Shown here: in pieces, positions 6,540 through 12,663 of the stretch
How the letters are laid out: each line of letters opens with the position of its first letter
Position numbering within the stretch: the stretch's first letter is position 1
From: Campylobacteraceae bacterium
GTDB lineage: Bacteria > Campylobacterota > Campylobacteria > Campylobacterales > Sulfurovaceae
Length of the DNA stretch: 12,663 nt
NCBI GenBank assembly: GCA_027026055.1
Contig: JALVPA010000058.1
Span: 5,135-17,797, forward strand
Reading direction: 5' to 3'
Notes under the pieces: model-generated
What the model was told of the DNA's origin: nothing
Seen by the model: only the letters and a program-made list of their open reading frames with translations
Database searches by the model: none
Translations under genes and position numbers: made by a program

Positions 6540-8365
6540 TCCGCTCCTTACTCTCCTTTGTCGCGATATGGGCGCTATTGTTCGGTGCATTGCTCTATTT
6601 CGGCAGCGGAAACGTTTTGGAAATAGAGATGAAAGAGAGCGAAGGGCACACGTTGTCGCCTCAAATCTACTATACCCTTTCGAAAGATGCGCACTTTTCG
6701 GAAGAGAAGAGCCTTTTTCCTTACCACAGAGAGGGAGACCGGTATTTTTTCAAAATTCCCGACCCCGAAAAGATCGTATCCGTAAGACTCGATCCTGCGC
6801 GTGCACCGCGTCATATTACATTAAGATCCGTCACTATCGCCAAAACCGCTCCCTTTCACCTTTACCGTTATCGTATCGCGCTTCACGATATTCGTCCCGC
6901 ATTTCAAATCGAACGATTCGTTACAACCGACAAAGTGACATTCGAGACGACGGGGGGCGATCCGCAACTCACCGTTACGTTTCGGCCGAAGATCATCGCA
7001 AAAACGCGTCGCTTTCCTCTCAATACAATGTTGGCATCACTGATAGCGAGTTTGTTGATTGTCTACTTGATACGGCTTTCGTACACCGAACCGAAAGAAC
7101 CTCTCCTTTATGCGAAACTGATCCTTTATGCACTGTTTCTCTTTTTCGCGCTTTTCAAAACCGAATATTATCGCGACCATATCGCTTTTTCATATCCGCC
7201 GGACGAGCTGGCGCATCTTTCCTATATAGCGCATGTGCATCGCGACCATCGCTTTTTCCCCGATTACGAACATATGACCATGATCAACAATCCCAAAAGC
7301 GGTAACTACCTCAGCCATCCGCCGCTTTATTACGAATTGTTGAACTTGGTCTACGATACGACACGTTCGATACGAGACAATGTACGAAACTTCAGAGAAA
7401 TCGGCTCGCTACTCTATCTGCTGGCTTTCGTACTGCTGTTATATGTCGGGATCAATCTACCCGTAGGCATTACCGGTCATTTCGTCTATCTGAGCCTACT
7501 CTCTTCCGTACCGATGTACGCCTATATCGGTGCAAGCATCAGCAACGACACACTTGCGTTTGTTGCGGCGGCTCTTTTTGCGATTGCACTGCTTCGCCTG
7601 ATACGTGCACATCACGACACCCCTACCTACTTACTGCTGGCTTTTTCCGCCGCTTTAGCCTTTTTCAGTAAGTTGACGGCGGCGCTTTTGATCTTTTTCG
7701 CTTTACTCTATTTTTTGTTTTGGGCATTGTTCGCCAAACGTTTTGTAAAACCATCTCGCTTGCAACTTGTCGCAATGGCTGTGATACTCGCACCCGTATT
7801 CGTTTATCAAGGGTATATTCTTTTGCACTACCACGCTTTGGTACCGACATTTAACGTCACCCATCCCCAAGAATACCTCAAGTCACCCTTTTATGTCCCG
7901 GAGGCCTACCGTCAACATCTCTCGCCGACAGCATGGGCGGAAAGGCTTTGGCACTATATCGAGGGAGGTTGGTTCGGTATCCATTCGCATCACTCCTTCG
8001 TCAAGGAACATCCGATCGAGTTCGCGGGATTGGCGATATTGCATCTCATGGCGCTGGCGGCGCTCTTATTGCCTTGTCCCAAAACCTCCGAGGGCTATTG
8101 CACACTCGGTAAAATCGTTCTATTCGCTCTTTTGAGCGTTTTGGTCGTGCAATATCTCTTTTCGTATAAAGCCCATTTGCACAGCGGTTATCTGGGCGGG
8201 CTACAACCGCGCTATTTACTCCCCTTTATGTTTGGCTTTGCTATAATGGCAACGTTTTTTTCGGAGCGATTCACACGGTTCTTTTGGTGGCATATCGCAC
8301 TTATCGTTATCTCTATTCACGCGATCTATTCCGATTTTTTCTATTTTTTACTCTACTATCGATAG
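6524..8365 (+). CDS. DUF2142/GT-C-like membrane glycosyltransferase with extracytoplasmic domain
   Basis: A 613-aa polytopic inner-membrane protein. A first helix (about 8-27) is followed by an extracytoplasmic segment (about 30-155) containing VLEIEM (31-36), VRLDPARAPRHITL (87-100) and TTGGDPQL (142-149). A second helix (about 166-185) and a run of further helices follow to the C-terminus. PPDELAH (225-231), HPPLYY (265-270), SNDTLA (340-345) and the late QPRYLLP (561-567) match what I recall of the DUF2142 (PF09913) and wider GT-C families. These use polyprenyl-phosphate sugars on the periplasmic face, and the acidic pair in the first loop is the likely catalytic site. The soluble segment resembles that of the minus-strand ligase-like protein. 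ATG 6524 lies 8 bases after AGGAG and inside the 3' end of the previous gene. The next gene encodes a GtrB-like enzyme that could supply its lipid-linked sugar donor. Confidence 0.8.
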   Translation: MSAKLIRSLLSFVAIWALLFGALLYFGSGNVLEIEMKESEGHTLSPQIYYTLSKDAHFSEEKSLFPYHREGDRYFFKIPDPEKIVSVRLDPARAPRHITLRSVTIAKTAPFHLYRYRIALHDIRPAFQIERFVTTDKVTFETTGGDPQLTVTFRPKIIAKTRRFPLNTMLASLIASLLIVYLIRLSYTEPKEPLLYAKLILYALFLFFALFKTEYYRDHIAFSYPPDELAHLSYIAHVHRDHRFFPDYEHMTMINNPKSGNYLSHPPLYYELLNLVYDTTRSIRDNVRNFREIGSLLYLLAFVLLLYVGINLPVGITGHFVYLSLLSSVPMYAYIGASISNDTLAFVAAALFAIALLRLIRAHHDTPTYLLLAFSAALAFFSKLTAALLIFFALLYFLFWALFAKRFVKPSRLQLVAMAVILAPVFVYQGYILLHYHALVPTFNVTHPQEYLKSPFYVPEAYRQHLSPTAWAERLWHYIEGGWFGIHSHHSFVKEHPIEFAGLAILHLMALAALLLPCPKTSEGYCTLGKIVLFALLSVLVVQYLFSYKAHLHSGYLGGLQPRYLLPFMFGFAIMATFFSERFTRFFWWHIALIVISIHAIYSDFFYFLLYYR

Positions 8366-8374
8366 GAGTCGTCC

Positions 8375-9331
8375 ATGAAACTCATTATCCAGATCCCTTG
8401 CTACAACGAAGCGGAAACACTTCCCATCGCATTGGCGGAACTGCCTCGCGAAGTCGAAGGATTCGACACCGTCGAATGGCTTGTTATCAACGACGGAAGT
8501 ACCGACAATACCGTCGAAGTCGCCAAAGCGTGCGGTGTCGATCATATTGTCGATCTCAAGCATAACCAAGGACTGGCGAAAGGCTTCATGGCAGGGATCA
8601 AAGAGTGTTTGAGACTCGGTGCGGACGTCATCGTCAATACCGATGCGGACAACCAATACGAAGCGAAAGACATTCCCAAACTCGTCAAACCGATTCTCGA
8701 AGGCAAAGCCGAATATGTCATCGGCGCACGCCCTATCGATACTACCGAACATTTTTCCACCACCAAAAAAATTTTACAGAAAATAGGCTCTTGGGTCGTA
8801 CGAAAAGCCAGTCGGACCGATATCCCAGACGCACCGAGCGGTTTCCGTGCGATGAGTCGCGATTGTGCCATGCAACTGAACGTCTACAACAACTACACCT
8901 ACACGCTCGAAACCATTATCCAAGCCGGTCAAAAGAATATGGCGATCACCTCCGTCCCCATCCGTACCAATAAGGATCTTCGACCTTCCAGATTGCTCTC
9001 CAGCATTCCCAACTATATCAAAAAGTCGGTAGTGACGATCGTGCGCATCTCCGTCGTCTACAAATCGTTCCAATTTTTCATGACGATCGCCGCCATATTG
9101 TTCGGACTCGGCTTTTTGCTCGGTCTGCGTTATCTTTATTTCTATTTCAACGGAGACGGCGCGGGGCATATCCAATCCGTTATCCTTGCAGGCGTCTTGA
9201 TGGGGATGGGCTTTCAAACCGGGCTTATCGCCTTTATCGCCGATCTACTCTCCGTCAACCGAAAACTTCTCGAAGAGCTGCGCGTCGAACAGATGAAAAT
9301 GCGTTTCGAAAAGGATAAAGAAGAGAAATGA
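8375..9331 (+). CDS. Polyprenyl-phosphate glycosyltransferase, GT2 (GtrB/DPM1-like) with two C-terminal membrane helices
   Basis: A 318-aa protein likely to transfer a sugar from a nucleotide donor to undecaprenyl phosphate on the cytoplasmic face. The GT2 domain starts almost at the first residue: IQIPCYNEAET (5-15), NDGSTDNT (39-46), the metal-binding DADNQY (90-95) and PSGFRAM (154-160), which is typical of dolichol- and undecaprenyl-phosphate sugar synthases. Two hydrophobic helices (about 232-253 and 268-292) and a charged tail follow, as in GtrB. The length is usual for that group. AGGAG (8364-8368) overlaps the previous stop codon and lies 6 bases before the ATG, and the 3' end overlaps the next gene by 4 bases (ATGA). 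The product is the best candidate to make the donor for the GT-C-like enzyme just upstream. The sugar is unknown. Confidence 0.88.
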   Translation: MKLIIQIPCYNEAETLPIALAELPREVEGFDTVEWLVINDGSTDNTVEVAKACGVDHIVDLKHNQGLAKGFMAGIKECLRLGADVIVNTDADNQYEAKDIPKLVKPILEGKAEYVIGARPIDTTEHFSTTKKILQKIGSWVVRKASRTDIPDAPSGFRAMSRDCAMQLNVYNNYTYTLETIIQAGQKNMAITSVPIRTNKDLRPSRLLSSIPNYIKKSVVTIVRISVVYKSFQFFMTIAAILFGLGFLLGLRYLYFYFNGDGAGHIQSVILAGVLMGMGFQTGLIAFIADLLSVNRKLLEELRVEQMKMRFEKDKEEK

Positions 9332-10401
9332 AAGTACTCTTTACCTGCGCCGACCGACCTACGATGGCGCGCAACACCTTCCATCGTAAGATACTGAAAA
9401 AATATTGCGAATACGACGAATGCGTCTCAAACGCAAAAAGTTACGCAAAACGCATTCCTTCCGTTTTGGCGTGCCTTCCGTGGAAAATGCCGGGAAAAGA
9501 CTTCTTTTTCGTCGCATATATGGGACACTTTTTAACCCCGTTGCTAAGAGTTTTTACCCGTAAACCTATCGTATTCGATTTTTATCTTTCTCTATACGAC
9601 GTCATGTGTAACGATCGTAAAATCTTCAAACCGCAAAGCTTTCTCGGAAGATTTACCTACACGATGGAAAAACGTGCACTCCATGCGGCGACGTTTATCA
9701 TCGTCGACACCGACAAACTGATCGAAACCCTTTCGAAAGAGTACGGCGTAGCCAAAGAAAAGTTCGTCCGTATACCGCTTACGATCAACGAATCCGCCGT
9801 CAAACCGATCGACATTCCGCGCTATAAAGAGCCTTTTTGCGTTCTGTACGTGGGAAGTTACATACCGCTACACGGTACGCCCGTTATCATCGAAGCGGCA
9901 CGCATTCTACAGGAGAAAGGAGACGACACGCATTTTCTACTGATAGGCGAAGGTCCCGATTACGCAGAATGTCGCAAATTGGCCGAAACATATGACTTGA
10001 CAAACGTCACCTTCCAAGGATTTATGCCGATCGAAGAGCTCAACCGCTACTACAACGCTTGCGATATCAATTTGGGACTTTTCAACGACGGAGAACGCGC
10101 CAACAGTGTCGTACTGAACAAGACAAACGATGCCTTTCGAGTCGGCAAACCCCACCTCACACTTGCGACGGATGCGATGAAAGAGCACTTCAAGGACAAC
10201 GAAAACATCTTTTTCGTACCCGACATCTCTCCGGAAACATTGGCGCGACGTATCCTTGAAATCAAATCGGATCCGCAACGTATCGAACGGGTTTCTAAAA
10301 ACGCACTGCGTCTTTACGACGAGAAACTGAGCAACGCCAAGGCCGAAGCGATCATGCGCACGCAAATCCTCGACAAGATCGCCGAATCGATACGCAAGTA
10401 A
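9328..10401 (+). CDS. Glycosyltransferase family 4 protein
   Basis: A 357-aa GT-B fold glycosyltransferase. The N-terminal half (about 1-165) is a divergent acceptor domain beginning MKVLFTCADRP. The C-terminal half has the GT4 donor-site landmarks: YVGSYIPLHG (174-183), LIGEGPD (205-211), FQGFMPIEEL (229-238), then VLNKTNDAF and GKP (262-275). The usual EX7E pair is not present in standard form: the first Glu is replaced (Ser260 by my alignment) and the second is Asp268. An Asn-Lys variant of this kind occurs in other exopolysaccharide GT4 enzymes as I recall, so the protein is probably active. It would add one sugar in the cytoplasm; donor and acceptor are unknown. ATG 9328 is inside the previous gene's ATGA overlap, so translation is probably coupled. 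The next ATG follows the stop by 4 bases. Confidence 0.85.
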   Translation: MKVLFTCADRPTMARNTFHRKILKKYCEYDECVSNAKSYAKRIPSVLACLPWKMPGKDFFFVAYMGHFLTPLLRVFTRKPIVFDFYLSLYDVMCNDRKIFKPQSFLGRFTYTMEKRALHAATFIIVDTDKLIETLSKEYGVAKEKFVRIPLTINESAVKPIDIPRYKEPFCVLYVGSYIPLHGTPVIIEAARILQEKGDDTHFLLIGEGPDYAECRKLAETYDLTNVTFQGFMPIEELNRYYNACDINLGLFNDGERANSVVLNKTNDAFRVGKPHLTLATDAMKEHFKDNENIFFVPDISPETLARRILEIKSDPQRIERVSKNALRLYDEKLSNAKAEAIMRTQILDKIAESIRK

Positions 10402-10405
10402 CGCC

Positions 10406-11284
10406 ATGCATCGCTCGAACCTCAAAACCGTCGCCGCCTATGTGGGGAAGTTTCTCGGTATTGCCGGGCTTGTTTTTGTCCTATATCAACTCTCACGGCA
10501 CTATACCCTGGAAAGTTTCGCGGCACGCTTCGTCTCTTTATCGTCGATAAGCGGTGAACTTTTAGCGCTCAATATCGTTTCGTCTCTGATCGGTATTTAC
10601 GGGTGGCACTTACTCGTGACCCACTATGCCGCTCAATCCGTAAGTTTCGCGACCTCTTACTACTATTTCGCCAAAACGGAAATCTCCAAATATCTTCCGG
10701 GAAATATTTTTCATTTCGTCGGTAGACAAGCGCTTGCCTCGAAAATCGGGTTGCGTCAAAAAGAGATGGCCAAAATCTCTTTGTTGTTCACACTATTGCT
10801 TGCTGCAGCCACGGTAGTGGCCGCAGCGTTTCTTACCTTGGGAAACGAACATCTTCCCTTTTACCTCAAAATGCTCTCTCCCTTTTTGGCCGCGGGTGCA
10901 CTGTTACCGTCACTGCTGCTTTATCCTTCTGTCGAAACGAAACGGAAACTGTCCGTTACGCTACTGTTGAGCGTGTCGTTGATACTTCAAGGGGGCATTG
11001 TCGCGCTGATCGTAGCGCATCAAATGCATACATCGCTCTCTTATTCTTACTTTTTACTTCTGTCGGCGGTGTACGTATTGAGTTGGCTTGTAGGATTCGT
11101 CACTCCGGGTGCTTCGGGCGGTTTGGGCGTTCGAGAGGGCGCTTTCGTAGCCATCGTCGCTTTTTTACATTTGCATATTTCCGACGACACGGTTGTCTTT
11201 GCCGTGTTGGCAATACGTCTTTTGAATATCGTCGTCGACATTCTTCTTTATCTTTCCACGCTTCTTTTCTCTCCCGAGCGTTAG
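10406..11284 (+). CDS. LPG_synthase_TM / UPF0104-family membrane protein (flippase-like)
   Basis: A 292-aa polytopic membrane protein with about seven to eight hydrophobic helices. It shows the two hallmarks of the LPG_synthase_TM family (PF03706): KYLPGNIFHFVGR (95-107) and, near the C-terminus, WLVGFVTPGASGGLGVRE (227-244). In MprF the related membrane module flips lysyl-phosphatidylglycerol. Stand-alone members occur in archaeal and bacterial glycosylation loci, and a role in lipid-linked sugar translocation is often assumed but little proven. Here it closes an operon that includes a polyprenyl-phosphate glycosyltransferase and a GT-C enzyme, so moving a lipid-linked sugar to the periplasmic face is a reasonable inference. 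The ATG at 10406 is 4 bases after the previous stop and has no clear Shine-Dalgarno, which suggests re-initiation after the GT4 gene. Confidence 0.85.
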   Translation: MHRSNLKTVAAYVGKFLGIAGLVFVLYQLSRHYTLESFAARFVSLSSISGELLALNIVSSLIGIYGWHLLVTHYAAQSVSFATSYYYFAKTEISKYLPGNIFHFVGRQALASKIGLRQKEMAKISLLFTLLLAAATVVAAAFLTLGNEHLPFYLKMLSPFLAAGALLPSLLLYPSVETKRKLSVTLLLSVSLILQGGIVALIVAHQMHTSLSYSYFLLLSAVYVLSWLVGFVTPGASGGLGVREGAFVAIVAFLHLHISDDTVVFAVLAIRLLNIVVDILLYLSTLLFSPER

Positions 11285-11293
11285 ACTCTAACG
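11279..11293 (+). terminator. Short hairpin at the end of the operon (weak terminator candidate)
   Basis: CGTTAG and CTAACG form a perfect 6-bp stem around an ACT loop, and it contains the stop codon of the preceding gene. Only TCATTT follows, not a U-tract, so an efficient intrinsic terminator is doubtful. Its place between the operon end and a possible new promoter is the main support. Confidence 0.25.
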
Positions 11294-11303
11294 TCATTTA
11301 AGG

Positions 11304-11309
11304 TAAAAT
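11304..11309 (+). promoter_or_regulatory. Candidate -10 box for the RgpF-GT2 gene
   Basis: TAAAAT in the 56-base gap after the LPG_TM gene, with no clear -35 box. Transcription would start near 11316, about 25 bases before GTG 11341, which is the same leader length as predicted for wzm. Read-through from the upstream operon is also possible. Confidence 0.4.
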
Positions 11310-11340
11310 AACTCCAGCGATTTCTTACAAGGCGGTTAGC

Positions 11341-12663
11341 GTGTCATACCATATCGAACAAGTTGTCCTAGCCTCGAACAAACTTTTCAAAAAGCCACCG
11401 GAACCTATCTCGAACGGAAAAAACGAAATAGCGGTGGTACTTCATCTTTTTTATGCCGACTTATGGAAAGAGGTGCGCGATTATCTCGATGCACTCGACA
11501 CTCCGCACGATCTTTATATCACCGTACCCGAAACGAGTGACGATTCGGTTTTTTACACTCTTTTCGCCGATCGTCCCGACGCCAAAATCTATCGCGTCGA
11601 AAACAGAGGTCGCGACGTGTTGCCTTTTTTGCTCGTCGGAGACCTGATCGGCACGCAGCGCTACCGTTATATATGCAAACTTCACACCAAAAAAACGGGA
11701 AATTCTCCGCTGGGTCACGTATGGAGAAAATTGCTCTACTTCGACCTTATCGGATCGCAACGCACCGTATCCGATATTTTGTCGATATTCGAAAACGACG
11801 ATACGATCGGACAAATCACCGGTAAAAACACGGTACTCGATTCGAAACGCTACGCTTACGGCAACAACACCAAAATCAAACAATTGTGCGAAATGAGCGG
11901 TATTCCTTTCGACGAATCCTATAACTTCGCGGGTGGAACGATGTTTTGGACGCGCGCGTCTCTTCTCGAACCGTTACTTCGACTCTTTCGCAACGATAAG
12001 ATACCGTTTGAAGAAGAACGCGGACAAAAAGACCATACATGGGCCCACGCCGTAGAACGTTTTTTCGGGTTGATCGCTAAAGCGAAAGGGATGCGTATCG
12101 CACCGTCGCCTTCAAATTACGCCGCTTTGCCTGCCGCGACGGTCGAAGAAACCGCCGCACTGGTCCTGGGGCAACAGTACGCGGGACAAGATGTTTACGA
12201 AAAGATCAACGAACTCAACGACTATGTGCACGAACTCGAAGCGCTGGCCGAATCGATGCGTATAAAAAACAGACTCAAGCGCTTACCTTCTCAAATACTC
12301 TCTTTTGCCAAAGTACCTTCGATACCCTCTTTCTCTTCTCGAAACGGTATCCTCTCTCGATCGTCCGCCGACAAAACGACGATCTCTACGGCAAGGTTGT
12401 TGCGTACCCTTCACCCCGCCGCCGTAAAAAAAGCGTTTTATTATCTGCGACGCGGAGAAATCGGTTTTATGCTACGACGTATACGGGAAAAATTGCTTCA
12501 ACAAGCCGAAGAAGACAAACGTATCGTTCCCGTCGATCCTTCCGATTATTTCGAAACGTTCGATACGAAACGCTACGATATCGGAGAGATACCGATAGAC
12601 ATCGTGATCCCCGTCTACAACGGTTACGAGTATCTCGAAAAACTTTTCGATTCGATCCGAGAT
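11341..12663 (+). CDS. RgpF-domain and GT2 glycosyltransferase (3' end missing)
   Basis: Open for 441 codons to the right edge. GTG 11341 follows AAGG by 8 bases; the frame is closed upstream by TAA at 11299. Residues about 28-265 match the rhamnan synthesis protein F family (PF05045) by HLFYADLW (35-42), VENRGRDVLPF (86-96), KLHTKKT (113-119), NFAGGTMFW (195-203) and AHAVERFFG (235-243). RgpF of streptococci acts in rhamnose-glucose polysaccharide synthesis, so rhamnose transfer is plausible. A short coil (about 286-305) leads into MRIKNRLKRL (306-315), almost the same as the motif after the coiled coil of the 910-aa protein. After a linker, which includes a basic RRGEIGFMLRRIREKL stretch (380-395), a GT2 domain starts at about 419 with IDIVIPVYNG and is cut by the window edge. 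The full protein probably exceeds 650 aa. Confidence 0.87.
   Translation, partial: MSYHIEQVVLASNKLFKKPPEPISNGKNEIAVVLHLFYADLWKEVRDYLDALDTPHDLYITVPETSDDSVFYTLFADRPDAKIYRVENRGRDVLPFLLVGDLIGTQRYRYICKLHTKKTGNSPLGHVWRKLLYFDLIGSQRTVSDILSIFENDDTIGQITGKNTVLDSKRYAYGNNTKIKQLCEMSGIPFDESYNFAGGTMFWTRASLLEPLLRLFRNDKIPFEEERGQKDHTWAHAVERFFGLIAKAKGMRIAPSPSNYAALPAATVEETAALVLGQQYAGQDVYEKINELNDYVHELEALAESMRIKNRLKRLPSQILSFAKVPSIPSFSSRNGILSRSSADKTTISTARLLRTLHPAAVKKAFYYLRRGEIGFMLRRIREKLLQQAEEDKRIVPVDPSDYFETFDTKRYDIGEIPIDIVIPVYNGYEYLEKLFDSIRD

Noticed and set aside
6502..7305. 267-codon open frame on the plus strand, frame-shifted within the DUF2142-like gene
   Set aside because: Its translation is Arg/Ser-rich without domain motifs and it overlaps a well-supported gene with clear family motifs; it is a shadow frame.
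11331..11343. GGCGGTTAGCGTG resembles the ops/JUMPstart element (GGCGGTAGCGTG) of RfaH-controlled polysaccharide operons
   Set aside because: It has an extra T inside the element and coincides with the Shine-Dalgarno and GTG start of the gene. RfaH control is also not expected in the suggested host group, so chance is more likely.

Overview
The window is a surface-polysaccharide (LPS O-antigen or similar glycan) locus of a Gram-negative bacterium. It is gene-dense and holds nine protein genes, two of them cut by the window edges. Three candidate promoters have a TATAAT or TAAAAT -10 box without a recognisable -35 box, as is known for the housekeeping sigma factor of Campylobacterota. With the moderate GC content judged by eye, this suggests a Campylobacterota-like host (perhaps a deep-sea or sulfur-oxidising genus). 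That assignment is tentative, because no rRNA or housekeeping gene is present.

Layout. Bases 1-1479 on the minus strand encode a polytopic O-antigen ligase/polymerase-like protein with an N-terminal extracytoplasmic domain; its 3' end lies off the left edge. A 200-base divergent intergenic region (1480-1680) carries two back-to-back -10 boxes and an imperfect inverted repeat. Seven plus-strand genes then run from 1681 to 11284 with overlaps or gaps of only a few bases, so they look like one operon: wzm (ABC-2 permease), wzt (ATPase with C-terminal glycan-binding domain), a 910-aa protein with three GT2 domains and a coiled coil, a DUF2142/GT-C-like membrane glycosyltransferase, a GtrB/DPM1-like GT2 with two C-terminal membrane helices, a GT4 glycosyltransferase, and an LPG_synthase_TM (flippase-like) membrane protein. 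After a 56-base gap with its own possible -10 box, a second multidomain glycosyltransferase (RgpF domain, coil, GT2) begins at 11341 and runs off the right edge.

How the genes could work together (inference). The cytoplasmic glycosyltransferases (910 aa, GT4, RgpF-GT2) would build a glycan, possibly rhamnose-rich, on a lipid carrier. Wzm/Wzt would export it, with the Wzt C-terminal domain reading the chain end, and the divergent ligase-like protein could transfer it to lipid A-core. The GT2/GT-C pair, perhaps with the LPG_TM protein, resembles a Gtr-type module that adds side groups outside the inner membrane.

The most notable points are: (i) the ligase-like protein and the DUF2142-like enzyme carry what looks like the same extracytoplasmic beta-type domain on unrelated membrane cores; (ii) a near-identical MRIKNRxKRL motif follows the coiled coil in both large glycosyltransferases. 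No tRNA, rRNA, CRISPR array, insertion sequence or phage gene was seen.
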